From NCBI RefSeq assembly GCF_003217235.1, contig NZ_QJTF01000007.1:107189-171188 (forward strand): 64,000 nt of DNA, written 5' to 3'. Below the pieces are notes generated by a model, which made no database searches, was not told where the DNA came from, and saw nothing but the letters and a program-made list of their open reading frames with translations. The first letter of the stretch is position 1. Each line of letters begins with the position of its first letter. This stretch comes from Paramesorhizobium leguminum. Lineage in GTDB: Bacteria; Pseudomonadota; Alphaproteobacteria; Rhizobiales; Rhizobiaceae. Of this stretch, positions 33,172 through 42,143 are shown piece by piece. Position numbers and translations under genes: made by a program.

Positions 33172-34338
33172 ATGAATAAAGCCATATCTCTTCCCCCGGA
33201 CCAGCCGGCACTGAGCACCGGCGCCGACCGGCTTCTGGCCGGTGGCCGACTGACGGTCGATCTCGACGCTCTTGTCGCCAATTGGCGGATGCTCGACGCG
33301 CAATCGCGGCCCGGGCGCGCCGCCGCCGTGGTCAAGGCGGACGCGTATGGCTGCGGCATCGCGCAGGTGGTTCCCGCGCTGGTCGCTGCCGGTTGCAATG
33401 ATTTCTTCGTGGCGTTGCCCGAGGAAGGCCTGAGTGTGCGCCATGCCGCGCCAAGGGCCCGCGTGTTCGTGCTGAACGGGCTGTTCGAAGACGCCGCACC
33501 CGCCTTCACCGATGCCGATCTCATTCCGGTGCTTGGTTCCGAGCATGAAATCGCGCTCTGGGCCCGGAATGGCCGGCGCAAGCCTTGCGCCATCCATGTC
33601 GATACCGGGATGAACCGGCTGGGTCTCACGCCCGATGAAGCCATCGCCTTTGCCGCAACTGCGAAATCGGTGCGCCCGGTGCTCCTGATGAGCCATCTCG
33701 CCTGCGCCGATACCCCATCGCACGATATGAACCGTCGTCAGCTTGAGACTTTCCAAAGGGTGCGCGCGGCTTTCGGGGATATTGAAACAAGCTTGGACAA
33801 TTCCGCAGGCATCTTCCTCGGGGAGAGCTATCTTTCCGATCTCGCCCGGCCCGGCATCGCGCTTTATGGCGGCGAGGCGGTGGGCGGCGTCGCCAATCCC
33901 ATGAAGCCGGTGGTCACGGCCGAAGCGCGGATCGTGCAGATCCGTCAGGCGGCGAAGGGCGAGGCGGTCGGCTACGGCGCATCCACGACGCTCGCCCGCG
34001 ACACGCGCATTGCCGTTTGCTCTGTAGGCTATGCCGACGGCTACCCGCGCGCCGCCTCAGGCTCCGGCGTGCCGGTGCGCGCAACCGTCGCGGCAGGCGC
34101 GCACGGCTTCATCGCGGGAATGCGCGTCCCGGTGATCGGCCGCGTGACCATGGATTTGACCTCTTTCAACGTGAGCGATGTGCCGGAAGGCGAGATTAGG
34201 ATCGGTGATCATGTCGAGCTTTTTGGGCCGAATATCGCGATCGATGACGTGGCGCGCGCCGCAGGCACGGTGGGGTATGAGCTGTTGACGAGCCTTGGAC
34301 GGCGGTATCATCGGCGGTATGTGGGTGGGGCTAGATAA
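33172..34338 (+). CDS. alr: alanine racemase
   Basis: 388-residue PLP enzyme making D-Ala for peptidoglycan. Lys55 in AAVVKADAYGCG binds PLP; the catalytic Tyr is probably in VGYGASTTL or the later SVGYADGYPRA. The barrel motif HVDTGMNRLG is present. It is co-directional with dnaB with a 5-bp gap, an arrangement common in rhizobia. A repeat element starts 25 bp after the stop. Confidence 0.96.
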   Translation: MNKAISLPPDQPALSTGADRLLAGGRLTVDLDALVANWRMLDAQSRPGRAAAVVKADAYGCGIAQVVPALVAAGCNDFFVALPEEGLSVRHAAPRARVFVLNGLFEDAAPAFTDADLIPVLGSEHEIALWARNGRRKPCAIHVDTGMNRLGLTPDEAIAFAATAKSVRPVLLMSHLACADTPSHDMNRRQLETFQRVRAAFGDIETSLDNSAGIFLGESYLSDLARPGIALYGGEAVGGVANPMKPVVTAEARIVQIRQAAKGEAVGYGASTTLARDTRIAVCSVGYADGYPRAASGSGVPVRATVAAGAHGFIAGMRVPVIGRVTMDLTSFNVSDVPEGEIRIGDHVELFGPNIAIDDVARAAGTVGYELLTSLGRRYHRRYVGGAR

Positions 34339-34363
34339 GTTTGTACGTGCGGTTCCCGTCATC

Positions 34364-34524
34364 CACCCCCCTCTGGCTTGCCAGCCATCTCCCCCTCAAG
34401 GGGGGAGATGGCGCCTTCATCGACGCCCGGCATCAATCGCAAACCTTGCAGAATGGACGCGGTGAGCCATGTCAGTCAATCTCCCCCCTTGAGGGGGAGA
34501 TGCCTGGCAAGGCAGAGGGGGGTG
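34364..34524. repeat. inverted-repeat element, copy C
   Basis: Arms as in copies A and B, with middle GCGCCTTCATCGACGCCCGG then CATCAATCGCAAACC. It lies between alr and radA; its right arm ends 33 bp before the radA ATG. The flanks outside the arms are not complementary here. The frame through the element stays open into radA, which explains an over-long reading frame from 34378. Confidence 0.9.
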
Positions 34525-34557
34525 CTCCTGGAGCGGCTTCGTCTGAGAAAGCCCCTC

Positions 34558-35952
34558 ATGGCTAAAGCCCGCGTCCAATTCATCTGCCAGAACTGCGGCA
34601 CGGTGCATACCCGCTGGGCCGGTAAATGCGATGCGTGTGGCGAGTGGAACACGCTTGTCGAGGAAGGCACGTCCGGCGGCATCGGCGGCGGGCCGGGCAA
34701 GACGCCGCGCAAGGGCCGCGCCGTGGCGCTGACCACGCTTTCCGGCGATATCGAGGACGCGCCGCGCATCCAGTCCGGCATCGCCGAACTCGACCGTGTC
34801 ACCGGCGGTGGCTTCGTGCGCGGCTCGGCGCTGCTCGTCGGCGGCGATCCCGGCATCGGCAAATCGACGCTTCTCACTCAAGCCGCCGCAGCGCTGGCGC
34901 GCCGGGGCAATCGCGTCGTCTATGTCTCGGGCGAGGAGGCGGTGGCGCAGATACGCCTGCGGGCGCAGCGGCTCCATGCCGCCGATACGGCGGTGGAACT
35001 TGCCGCCGAGACCAATGTCGAGGACATTCTGGCGACCATTTCCGAAACCCGCCGGCCCGATCTCGTCATCATCGATTCCATCCAGACGCTGTGGACCGAC
35101 AGCGCCGATTCCGCGCCCGGCACGGTGACGCAGGTGCGCGCGGGCGCGCAGGCGATGATCCGCTTCGCCAAGCAGACCGGTGCGGCTGTAGTCCTCGTGG
35201 GTCACGTCACCAAGGAAGGCCAGATCGCCGGACCGCGTGTCGTCGAACACATGGTCGACGCCGTGCTTTATTTCGAGGGCGAGGGAGGCCACCATTACCG
35301 CATCCTGCGCACCGTCAAGAACCGCTTCGGCCCGACGGATGAGATCGGCGTATTCGAAATGTCCGATGTCGGCTTGCGCGAAGTGTCGAACCCATCCGAG
35401 CTTTTCTTAGGGGAGCGCAACGAGAAGGCTCCGGGGGCCGCCGTCTTCGCCGGGATGGAAGGCACGCGGCCCGTACTGGTGGAAATCCAGGCGCTGGTCG
35501 CCCCCTCGACGCTCGGTACCCCGCGCCGCGCCGTCGTCGGCTGGGACGGTAACCGCCTTTCGATGATTCTCGCGGTACTGGAGGCCCATTGCGGCGTCCG
35601 CTTCGGCCAGCACGATGTTTATTTGAACGTCGCCGGAGGCTACCGCATCAGCGAGCCCGCCGCCGATATCGCGGTTGCGGCGGCGCTTGTTTCCTCCATT
35701 GCGGGCGTCGCGCTTCCCGCCGATTGCGTCTATTTCGGCGAAGCCAGCCTCTCCGGCGCCATCCGCCCGGTCGCTCACGCGGTGCAAAGGCTGAAAGAAG
35801 CGGAAAAACTCGGCTTCCGCCAGGCGGTGCTGCCGGGGGGAGGCGGGGAATTGTCCAAGTCCTCGAGCTTTGGCCTGACAGAGACCCAATCCCTGCCGGA
35901 TCTGGTGGCGCGCATCGCAGCATCGGGGCCGGGGAAGAGCCGGAGAGAATGA
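34558..35952 (+). CDS. radA: DNA repair protein RadA (Sms)
   Basis: 464 residues. The N-terminal C4 zinc finger has Cys10, 13, 24 and 27 (FICQNCGTVHTRWAGKCDAC). Walker A is GGDPGIGKST, and the RadA KNRFG motif appears as VKNRFGPTDE. The C-terminal Lon-like domain carries LNVAGGYRISEPAADIAVAAAL. It drives branch migration in recombination. The start at 34558 fits the zinc finger; GGAG in GCTCCTGGAGCGGC lies somewhat far upstream. Upstream DNA is repeat copy C. Confidence 0.95.
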   Translation: MAKARVQFICQNCGTVHTRWAGKCDACGEWNTLVEEGTSGGIGGGPGKTPRKGRAVALTTLSGDIEDAPRIQSGIAELDRVTGGGFVRGSALLVGGDPGIGKSTLLTQAAAALARRGNRVVYVSGEEAVAQIRLRAQRLHAADTAVELAAETNVEDILATISETRRPDLVIIDSIQTLWTDSADSAPGTVTQVRAGAQAMIRFAKQTGAAVVLVGHVTKEGQIAGPRVVEHMVDAVLYFEGEGGHHYRILRTVKNRFGPTDEIGVFEMSDVGLREVSNPSELFLGERNEKAPGAAVFAGMEGTRPVLVEIQALVAPSTLGTPRRAVVGWDGNRLSMILAVLEAHCGVRFGQHDVYLNVAGGYRISEPAADIAVAAALVSSIAGVALPADCVYFGEASLSGAIRPVAHAVQRLKEAEKLGFRQAVLPGGGGELSKSSSFGLTETQSLPDLVARIAASGPGKSRRE

Positions 35953-36023
35953 TCACCGTTGAATTGCAGGCCAGCGCATGCCATTTTTAGCTACATCGTC
36001 AATTTTTGCCGAAGGGCAGTAAC

Positions 36024-36239
36024 ATGGCACGGTCCCGCAAGCATCCAGACCTAAGCGACGAGGCTGCCAACAGCCTCGAGGCGGCGGAGCATGACGCATG
36101 GTTTCGGGCTGAGGTGCAAAAGGCCTTGGACAGCATTGAAAACGGTACGATGCGTTTGATCGACGAGGAGGAGTGGAAAATTATTTCCGCGCGCGAACGC
36201 GCTGAACTGTTACGCCTGATCGCAGAACAGGATCGCTAG
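36024..36239 (+). CDS. TA module 3: ParD/RHH-like antitoxin
   Basis: 71 residues from ATG 36024 (a TTG at 36006 is the longer alternative). Acidic and helical: LSDEAANSLEAAEHDAWFRAEVQKALDSIENG, then a C-terminal tail that would wrap the toxin. The EVQKALDSIENG text is seen in antitoxins paired with ParE-type toxins. GAAGGG lies 8 nt upstream. The toxin gene follows after 3 bp. Confidence 0.8.
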   Translation: MARSRKHPDLSDEAANSLEAAEHDAWFRAEVQKALDSIENGTMRLIDEEEWKIISARERAELLRLIAEQDR

Positions 36240-36242
36240 CCG

Positions 36243-36536
36243 ATGCGGCTTATCCGCAGCGAAGGCTATCGTGCAGATATCAAAAGCATTACCAGACATA
36301 TTGCTAAGGAATCGCCTTCGATGGCGCTGGCAATGCGAGACGGGATAGAACATCAGGTTGAGCAACTGCGGATATTTCCATATTCCGGCCGGGAAGGACG
36401 GGCGAAAGGATCCCGCGAAATGGTGGTTTCTCGCACTCCATTTATCGTGGTTTACACCGTGGAAGATACAATAACATTGGTGCGTGTCCTGCACGGCGCG
36501 CAGCAATGGCCACCGCATGGTGAAGACTCGGTTTGA
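36243..36536 (+). CDS. TA module 3: ParE/RelE-superfamily toxin
   Basis: 97 residues. Typical ParE text: LAMRDGIEHQVEQLRIFPYSGREGRAKGSREMVVSRTPFIVVYTVED and a final VRVLHGAQQWP. ParE toxins poison DNA gyrase; RelE-like relatives cut mRNA, and sequence alone cannot separate them. Antitoxin-first order with a 3-bp gap. Located between radA and cvpA. Confidence 0.9.
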   Translation: MRLIRSEGYRADIKSITRHIAKESPSMALAMRDGIEHQVEQLRIFPYSGREGRAKGSREMVVSRTPFIVVYTVEDTITLVRVLHGAQQWPPHGEDSV

Positions 36537-36626
36537 AATCAACTCCCTTTTGGAAACGCACCACGGAAAGTTGACAGATTTTCCGGAAACGAGCATGTGT
36601 GACGGGGAATGATTTAAGGGGCCACA

Positions 36627-37211
36627 ATGCCAATTACGCTACTTGACGGAATCCTTCTTGGAATAACGCTGGTTTCCGCCGTGCTTGCCATGGTGCGGGG
36701 TTTTTCCCGTGAGGTGCTTTCGGTCGCCTCATGGGCGCTCGCGGCAATCGCCGCCTATCTGTTCTACGCGCCGATCGTTCCGCTGGTGCAGCCCTATATC
36801 AGCAATGAAACCATCGCCAAGATCGCGGCCGCAGGCGCTGTTTTCATCGTCACGTTGATCATCGTGTCGGTCATCACGATGAAAATCGCCGATTTCATCA
36901 TCGATAGCCGTATTGGCGCGCTCGACCGCACGCTGGGCTTTGTCTTCGGCGCTGCGCGTGGTGTGCTTCTCGTGGTGGTGGCTATGCTGTTTTTCAACTG
37001 GCTTGTCGCGGGCAACCAGCCCGCCTGGATTGCCAATGCGAAATCCAAACCACTCCTCGATTCGCTGGGCCAGAAACTGGTCAATCTCCTGCCGGAAGAT
37101 CCGGAGTCGAGCATCCTGAGCAAGATCAAGCCGAAGCCGGACGCTCCGGCCGGAACCAATGGACAGAGCAGCAGCGATGAAGCTCCGACCGATAACGCGC
37201 CCGCTGAATAA
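36627..37211 (+). CDS. cvpA: CvpA-family membrane protein
   Basis: 194 residues. Four predicted helices in the N-terminal 130 residues (LDGILLGITLVSAVLAMVRGFSREVLSVASW is the family opening). The C-terminal soluble tail is Pro/Ser/Asp-rich. CvpA is linked to colicin V secretion and bile/envelope stress in other bacteria; mechanism unclear. Its position before purF is the classical neighbourhood. Confidence 0.9.
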   Translation: MPITLLDGILLGITLVSAVLAMVRGFSREVLSVASWALAAIAAYLFYAPIVPLVQPYISNETIAKIAAAGAVFIVTLIIVSVITMKIADFIIDSRIGALDRTLGFVFGAARGVLLVVVAMLFFNWLVAGNQPAWIANAKSKPLLDSLGQKLVNLLPEDPESSILSKIKPKPDAPAGTNGQSSSDEAPTDNAPAE

Positions 37212-37257
37212 GACTTGATAAGGGATCGCTTTTAAAAAGCGCCGGGTTTGTGTATGA

Positions 37258-37286
37258 GAGCGGGAGCCGATCAACCTCCCGCTCTA
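37258..37286 (+). terminator. hairpin between cvpA and purF
   Basis: AGAGCGGGAG-ccgatcaac-CTCCCGCTCT, a 10-bp perfect stem followed by AATGGTTTTGAATTTT. Probably a weak intrinsic terminator after cvpA. A second short hairpin, CGCTTTT/AAAAGCG, precedes it. Confidence 0.5.
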
Positions 37287-37357
37287 ATGGTTTTGAATTT
37301 TGATCGCTGCGATCCCATATCCTCGTGACATGCCCAATCGAAAGGCCTTGGCTAGCA

Positions 37358-38848
37358 ATGACCGATTCTTCTGGCAATGAGACGCTCTTTTCGCTGGACG
37401 ACGATACCTTGCATGAAGAATGCGGGGTTTTCGGCATTCTGGGGCATCCCGACGCAGCGACGCTGACGGCGTTGGGGCTGCATGCCCTGCAGCATCGCGG
37501 GCAGGAGGCGGCCGGCATCGTCTCCTATGACGGCCAGCAATTCTACACCGAAAAGCGCATGGGTCTCGTCGGTGATCACTACACCGATCCGGCGACGCTG
37601 GCGAAGCTGCCCGGCTACATGGCGATCGGCCATACCCGCTATTCGACGACCGGCGAAGTGGCGCTGCGCAATGTGCAGCCGCTTTTCGCGGAACTGGAAG
37701 TCGGCGGTATCGCCATCGCGCATAACGGCAATTTTACCAATGGGCTGACGCTACGCCGCCAGCTTATCGCCTCGGGCGCGATTTGCCAGTCCACCTCCGA
37801 TTCGGAGGTGGTGCTGCACCTGATCGCGCGCTCGCGCTCCGCGTCTTCAAGCGACCGCTTCGTCGATGCGATCAGGCAGATGGAGGGCGGCTATTCCATG
37901 CTCGCCATGACCCGCACCAAGCTGATCGCCGCGCGCGATCCCATCGGCATCAGGCCATTGGTGATGGGCGAACTCGACGGCAAGCCGATTTTCTGCTCGG
38001 AAACCTGCGCGCTCGATATCATCGGCGCGAAGTTCATCCGCGATATCCACAATGGCGAAGTGGTGATCTGCGAAATTCAGGCGGACGGTTCCATCACCAT
38101 CGAGTCGATCAAGCCGCAAAATCCTAAGCCGGAGCGGCCCTGCCTGTTCGAATATGTCTATTTCGCCCGGCCCGACTCGGTCGTCGGCGGCCGCAGTGTC
38201 TATTCCGTGCGCAAGAATATGGGCATCAACCTTGCAAAGGAAGCGCCTGTCGAAGCCGATGTGGTGGTTCCCGTGCCTGATGGCGGCACACCGGCGGCTA
38301 TTGGCTACGCGCAGGAAAGCGGCATTCCCTTCGAGCTCGGCATCATCCGCAATCACTATGTCGGGCGCACCTTCATCGAGCCGACCCAATCGATCCGCGC
38401 CTTCGGCGTAAAGCTCAAGCATTCCGCCAACCGCGCGGTAATCGAGGGCAAGCGCGTGGTGCTGGTGGATGATTCCATCGTGCGCGGCACCACCTCGCTC
38501 AAGATCGTGCAGATGATCCGCGATGCCGGCGCCAGCGAGGTGCACATGCGCGTGGCTAGCCCGATGATCTATCATCCGGATTTCTACGGTATCGACACGC
38601 CGGAGGCCGACAAGCTGCTCGCCAACCAGCACACGGACCTCGAATCGATGTGCCGCTATATCGGCGCCGATTCGCTGGCGTTCCTGTCCATCGACGGGCT
38701 TTACCGCGCTGTGGGCGGCAAGCCGCGTGATCCGAAAGCGCCGCAATTCACCGACCATTATTTCACCGGCGACTATCCGACCCGGCTTCTCGATCAGGAA
38801 GGCCCCGGCAACGTTCACAACTTGCCGCTTCTCGCCAGCAACGGATAA
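37358..38848 (+). CDS. purF: amidophosphoribosyltransferase
   Basis: 496 residues; first committed step of purine synthesis, glutamine plus PRPP to phosphoribosylamine. The propeptide MTDSSGNETLFSLDDDTLHE precedes Glu21-Cys22 (CGVFGI), where processing exposes the catalytic Cys. GHTRYSTTG is the Ntn-glutaminase pocket and VVLVDDSIVRGTTS the PRPP-binding loop. ATG 37358 is preferred to the GTG at 37325 because it gives a normal propeptide. A purR-like site is not obvious. Confidence 0.96.
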   Translation: MTDSSGNETLFSLDDDTLHEECGVFGILGHPDAATLTALGLHALQHRGQEAAGIVSYDGQQFYTEKRMGLVGDHYTDPATLAKLPGYMAIGHTRYSTTGEVALRNVQPLFAELEVGGIAIAHNGNFTNGLTLRRQLIASGAICQSTSDSEVVLHLIARSRSASSSDRFVDAIRQMEGGYSMLAMTRTKLIAARDPIGIRPLVMGELDGKPIFCSETCALDIIGAKFIRDIHNGEVVICEIQADGSITIESIKPQNPKPERPCLFEYVYFARPDSVVGGRSVYSVRKNMGINLAKEAPVEADVVVPVPDGGTPAAIGYAQESGIPFELGIIRNHYVGRTFIEPTQSIRAFGVKLKHSANRAVIEGKRVVLVDDSIVRGTTSLKIVQMIRDAGASEVHMRVASPMIYHPDFYGIDTPEADKLLANQHTDLESMCRYIGADSLAFLSIDGLYRAVGGKPRDPKAPQFTDHYFTGDYPTRLLDQEGPGNVHNLPLLASNG

Positions 38849-38859
38849 TTGTTCCTGTT

Positions 38860-38888
38860 GTCATTCTCGGGACAAGCCCGAGAATGAC
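38860..38888. repeat. REP-like hairpin after purF
   Basis: GTCATTCTCGGG-acaag-CCCGAGAATGAC, a perfect 12-bp stem. It belongs to the same family as the double units at 50322-50432 and 55583-55695. It lies 12 bp downstream of the purF stop and may protect or end the transcript. Confidence 0.85.
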
Positions 38889-38949
38889 GGTGGGGAGGCG
38901 AAACCCGGTAAGTCGGGGAAGCGTCTATAAAATACGGGAACAGCTATAA

Positions 38950-39690
38950 ATGACCATCAATTTGAACGGCCGGCTGGCGCTGGTGACGGGTGCTTCGCGC
39001 GGCATCGGCTATTTCCTCAGCCTGGAACTGGCGAAGCGCGGCGCGCATGTCATCGCCGTCGCCCGCACGGTCGGCGGGCTGGAAGAGCTTGACGATAATA
39101 TCAAGGCGCTCGGTGGTAGCGCCACGCTGGTGCCTCTCGATCTGACCGACATGGCTGGTATCGACCGCCTCGGCGGTTCCATCCACGAACGCTGGGGCAA
39201 GCTGGATATATTGGTCGCCAATGCCGGCGTCCTCGGCACGATTTCACCTATCGGCCATGTCGAGGCCAAGACTTTTGAAAAGGTCATGACGGTCAATGTT
39301 ACCGGAACATGGCGGTTGATCCGCTCGGTCGATCCCTTGCTGCGCCAATCGGATGCGGGACGCGCGATCCTGCTTTCGTCCGGCGTCGCCCATTCCGCCC
39401 GCGCCTTCTGGGCGCCCTATGCTGCCTCGAAGGCTGCCATCGAAGTGATGGCGCGCAGCTGGGCGGATGAAACAAAAGCCATGAAACTCCGCGTCAATTC
39501 GGTCAATCCCGGCGCAACGCGCACGGCCATGCGGGCGCAGGCCATGCCGGGCGAAGACCCCGAAACCTTGCCGCATCCGCAGGAGGTGGCGGAAAAGATC
39601 GTGGCACTTGCCGATCCCGCGCTGAATGTGACGGGAAAGCTCTTCGACGTGCGCGAGAACCGTTTTCTTGATTATTGTATGCCCGGTTGA
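38950..39690 (+). CDS. short-chain dehydrogenase/reductase (SDR)
   Basis: 246 residues. The Rossmann loop GASRGIGYFLSLELAKRG, NAGVLGT, the catalytic Ser in LLSSGVAHSARAFWAPYAASKAA (Tyr and Lys in YAASK) are complete. It is a classical NAD(P)-dependent oxidoreductase; substrate unknown. Rhizobial relatives stand next to purF as here. It ends with ENRFLDYCMPG. Confidence 0.9.
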   Translation: MTINLNGRLALVTGASRGIGYFLSLELAKRGAHVIAVARTVGGLEELDDNIKALGGSATLVPLDLTDMAGIDRLGGSIHERWGKLDILVANAGVLGTISPIGHVEAKTFEKVMTVNVTGTWRLIRSVDPLLRQSDAGRAILLSSGVAHSARAFWAPYAASKAAIEVMARSWADETKAMKLRVNSVNPGATRTAMRAQAMPGEDPETLPHPQEVAEKIVALADPALNVTGKLFDVRENRFLDYCMPG

Positions 39691-39843
39691 GGCAATTTCA
39701 ATTTGTTTAGCGGTCTCATGATCCCGATCGATGAGGCGCATTTGGTCTTTGACGGCGCTCCGGCTTCCATCGTCAGAGCCGGGTTGAGCTATGTCACGCA
39801 AGCGCCCTCCAACTTGCCACACGTGATTTTCACCCTGATAATG

Positions 39844-39883
39844 TAGTCTAATAGTTGACTAATGTCGTATTTTAGCTTACATA
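39844..39883 (+). promoter_or_regulatory. promoter and operator of TA module 4
   Basis: TTGACT (39855-39860), 17 nt, TACATA (39878-39883) form a good housekeeping-type promoter. TAGTC-N8-GACTA (39844-39861) overlaps the -35 box and could be the antitoxin operator. The expected start point falls at or next to the toxin ATG (39890). Confidence 0.6.
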
Positions 39884-39889
39884 TAGATC

Positions 39890-40168
39890 ATGATAAAGAC
39901 ATTCAAAAACAAGTCGTTGGGCGAACTCTGGTCAATGGGCAAAACCGCCAAGATTGATGCGAAGATGCATAAACGGATACTTCTAAGGCTTGCAACACTT
40001 AACGTTGCATCCGTTGCAGAAGATATGAACAGGGCGGGCTATAACTTCCACATGCTCAAAGGTTTTAATCCAATCAGATACACCGTTCACGTCAATGGAC
40101 CGTGGTGCATTACATTCGAATTTGACGCCAAAGACGCATACGATGTTGATTTTGAACAGTACCACTAG
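39890..40168 (+). CDS. higB: TA module 4: HigB-type toxin
   Basis: 92 residues, standard HigB length. MIKTFKNKSLGELWSMGKT is the canonical opening; MLKGFNPIRYTVHVNGPWCITFEFDAKDAYDVDFEQYH matches the HigB catalytic half. No Shine-Dalgarno is seen before the ATG, and the promoter places the transcript start near the ATG, so translation may be leaderless and weak. AT-richer than its neighbours, consistent with transfer. The antitoxin follows after 11 bp with AGGAGA. Confidence 0.93.
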   Translation: MIKTFKNKSLGELWSMGKTAKIDAKMHKRILLRLATLNVASVAEDMNRAGYNFHMLKGFNPIRYTVHVNGPWCITFEFDAKDAYDVDFEQYH

Positions 40169-40179
40169 GAGACAAGAAC

Positions 40180-40488
40180 ATGACTACTTACCCCGCAATC
40201 CGTGACCCTAATCGTTGCCCTTCCCATCCCGGTGCTGTTTTGGCTGATATGCTGCAAGACCTCGACATCACCAAGGCGGATGTCGCCAAACTTTTAAGCA
40301 TATCTCGCCAGCATCTGCATGACATTTTAGCGGAACGCAAACCCGTTTCCCCAACGGTAGCGGCTCGCCTCGCCAAAGCATTTGGAGGCGGAATTGCTGT
40401 GTGGCTACATCTGCAGGCTGATTATGACGCGTGGCACGCTGAACGCGAAATCGACACGTCGGACATACCCACCTATCGCGCCGCTTGA
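40180..40488 (+). CDS. higA: TA module 4: HigA-type antitoxin
   Basis: 102 residues. HigA text: PNRCPSHPGAVLADMLQDLDITKADVAKLLSISRQHLHDILAERKPVSPTVAARLAKAFGGGIAVWLHLQ, holding an XRE HTH. The ATG has AGGAGA in TAGGAGACAAGAAC, a far stronger site than the toxin has, as expected for antitoxin excess. A clear terminator follows. Confidence 0.94.
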   Translation: MTTYPAIRDPNRCPSHPGAVLADMLQDLDITKADVAKLLSISRQHLHDILAERKPVSPTVAARLAKAFGGGIAVWLHLQADYDAWHAEREIDTSDIPTYRAA

Positions 40489-40511
40489 ACCAAACTGCAG
40501 ATGAGTGACAC

Positions 40512-40536
40512 GGGCGGCCATTGAGCCGCCCTTTTT
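40512..40536 (+). terminator. intrinsic terminator of TA module 4
   Basis: GGGCGGC-cattga-GCCGCCC followed by TTTTT, a textbook rho-independent terminator 24 bp after the higA stop. Confidence 0.9.
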
Positions 40537-40583
40537 CATGTCGCCTGCAACGTCTGCGACTATTCTCTTGCTTTGCGCCATTG

Positions 40584-41867
40584 TTACCTCCCCGTCGCCC
40601 CCAGCGATGGCATTGTTTCTGTGTTCGCCACCCTTGGCGCGCTGTCCAGGCGTTTCAGGCGTTTTTCCTCCGCCTCGATATAATTTCGGGTGAGCGGCAC
40701 GGCATCCTGCCGGTGGGCGATCTGGATCTGGAACACCATCATGTTCTGCCAGCGGAATGCGCTTTCCGATGCGGCGAGGTAGAACTCCCACATCCGGCAA
40801 AACCGTTCGTCATAGATCGACTTGGCAATGTCGCGATTGGCCATGAAGGCTTCACGCCAGGCCTTCAGCGTATCGGCATAATGCAGCCTGAGTATCTCGA
40901 TATCAGTGACGACGAGTCCCGCCCGCTCGATATGCGGCAGGACTTCCGAGAGCGCCGGTATGTAGCCGCCGGGGAAGATATATCTGCGAATGAACGGGTT
41001 GGTTGCGCCGGGTCCGTCGCTGCGCCCAATGGCATGGAGCAGAAACACGCCGTCGGGTTTCAGCAGCCTTGCCGTTTGTTGGAAATATTCGGCGAAATGA
41101 TTGACGCCGACATGTTCGAACATGCCCACCGAGACGATGCGGTCAAAAGGATCCTTCAAGGTGCGATAGTCTTGCAGGTTGAACCGCGCTTCCGCTGAAA
41201 GCCCTTCCTCCGCCGCGCGACGGTTGGCGACGGCATGTTGTTCCTCGCTGAGCGTGACGCCGGTGACATCGGCTTGAAGGTACTTCGCCAGATAGAGGCC
41301 GAGACCGCCCCAGCCGCAGCCGATATCGAGCAGCTTTTGCCCAGGTTCGACCAACAGCTTGGCCGCGATATGCCGTTTCTTGGCAAGCTGCGCTTCGGCA
41401 AGCGTGGTATCCGGCGTCTCGAAATAAGCGCAGGAATATTGAAGGTCCGGATCGAGGAACAGCCGGTAGAGATCGCCGGAGAGGTCGTAATGATGGCGCA
41501 CATGCGATGAAGCAAGGCCGATCGTGTTGATCTGCTGCAACCGCCGCCCCGCGCGCCTCGCGCTGTCGATGGCCCGTATCCAGGGTTCCTGAGCGCCGTT
41601 CGGCCCGGCATTCTCGAAGACGAGCTGCAGGAGCGCATACATATCGCCCTTGGTGAAGTCGATATCGCCCGCCATGTAGGCTTCCGCGAGCTTCAACGCG
41701 GGATTGATCGCGACGTTGCGTTCGGCCCGGCGGGTTTTGAATTTGATCCGCACCGGATCACCGGTCTTGTCGCCGAACCGGTGCTTGACGCCATTCGCGT
41801 CGGTTACTGTGAGATCCCCCCGCCGGATCAGATGAGTCAATACGGTATTTAAAAGCGCATTCATCAA
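40584..41867 (-). CDS. cfa: cyclopropane-fatty-acyl-phospholipid synthase
   Basis: 427 residues. It methylenates unsaturated acyl chains of membrane phospholipids using S-adenosylmethionine. The SAM motif LLDIGCGWGGLGLYLAK and the family stretches QYSCAYFETPDTTLAEAQLAKKRHIAAKL, VGMFEHVGVNHFAEYF and MWEFYLAASESAFRW are complete. The N-terminal lipid-binding domain (LADAYMAGDIDF-like EAYMAGDIDFTKGD) is present. Single minus-strand gene. Confidence 0.95.
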   Translation of the reverse strand: MMNALLNTVLTHLIRRGDLTVTDANGVKHRFGDKTGDPVRIKFKTRRAERNVAINPALKLAEAYMAGDIDFTKGDMYALLQLVFENAGPNGAQEPWIRAIDSARRAGRRLQQINTIGLASSHVRHHYDLSGDLYRLFLDPDLQYSCAYFETPDTTLAEAQLAKKRHIAAKLLVEPGQKLLDIGCGWGGLGLYLAKYLQADVTGVTLSEEQHAVANRRAAEEGLSAEARFNLQDYRTLKDPFDRIVSVGMFEHVGVNHFAEYFQQTARLLKPDGVFLLHAIGRSDGPGATNPFIRRYIFPGGYIPALSEVLPHIERAGLVVTDIEILRLHYADTLKAWREAFMANRDIAKSIYDERFCRMWEFYLAASESAFRWQNMMVFQIQIAHRQDAVPLTRNYIEAEEKRLKRLDSAPRVANTETMPSLGATGR

Positions 41868-41942
41868 CCAATCTCCATAAAACCGAGACTGGCCCCGCTT
41901 CCGAATTCACGGGCGGCGCGGCAAACACGAGAAACTCTTAGC

Positions 41943-41994
41943 CGCATGATCTTATCCAAAAAGCTAGTCAACTTTTTGGAACCATGCTCATGCG
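41943..41994. repeat. GCATGATC palindromic repeat
   Basis: CGCATGATCTTATCCAAAAAG...CTTTTTGGAACCATGCTCATGCG forms an imperfect hairpin related to the copies at 13016 and 15396. It lies in the cfa upstream region. Confidence 0.75.
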
Positions 41995-42070
41995 ACAACC
42001 GCACCATCCGCAGAATCCCTTGCGGGACCACGAAAAATGGTAAGATAAGCGCTTTTCCGTGTCTGAAAAG

Positions 42071-42100
42071 TGAAAATGCCCGGCAATAAGGCCGGGCATC
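42071..42100 (-). terminator. intrinsic terminator of the rpsF-rplI operon
   Basis: On the minus strand, ATGCCCGGC-cttatt-GCCGGGCAT followed by TTTTC. The stem is 9 bp and perfect, 78 bp after the rplI stop. Confidence 0.8.
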
Positions 42101-42143
42101 ATCATTTCTAGTTTACTAATAGAAGAACCATACCTGCCAGATC

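Noticed and set aside
34378..34557. N-terminal extension of RadA by 60 residues
   Set aside because: It translates repeat copy C; the RadA zinc finger begins at residue 10 of the shorter form.
37325..37357. GTG start for PurF 11 residues upstream
   Set aside because: It would lengthen the propeptide beyond the usual and has no better ribosome-binding site.
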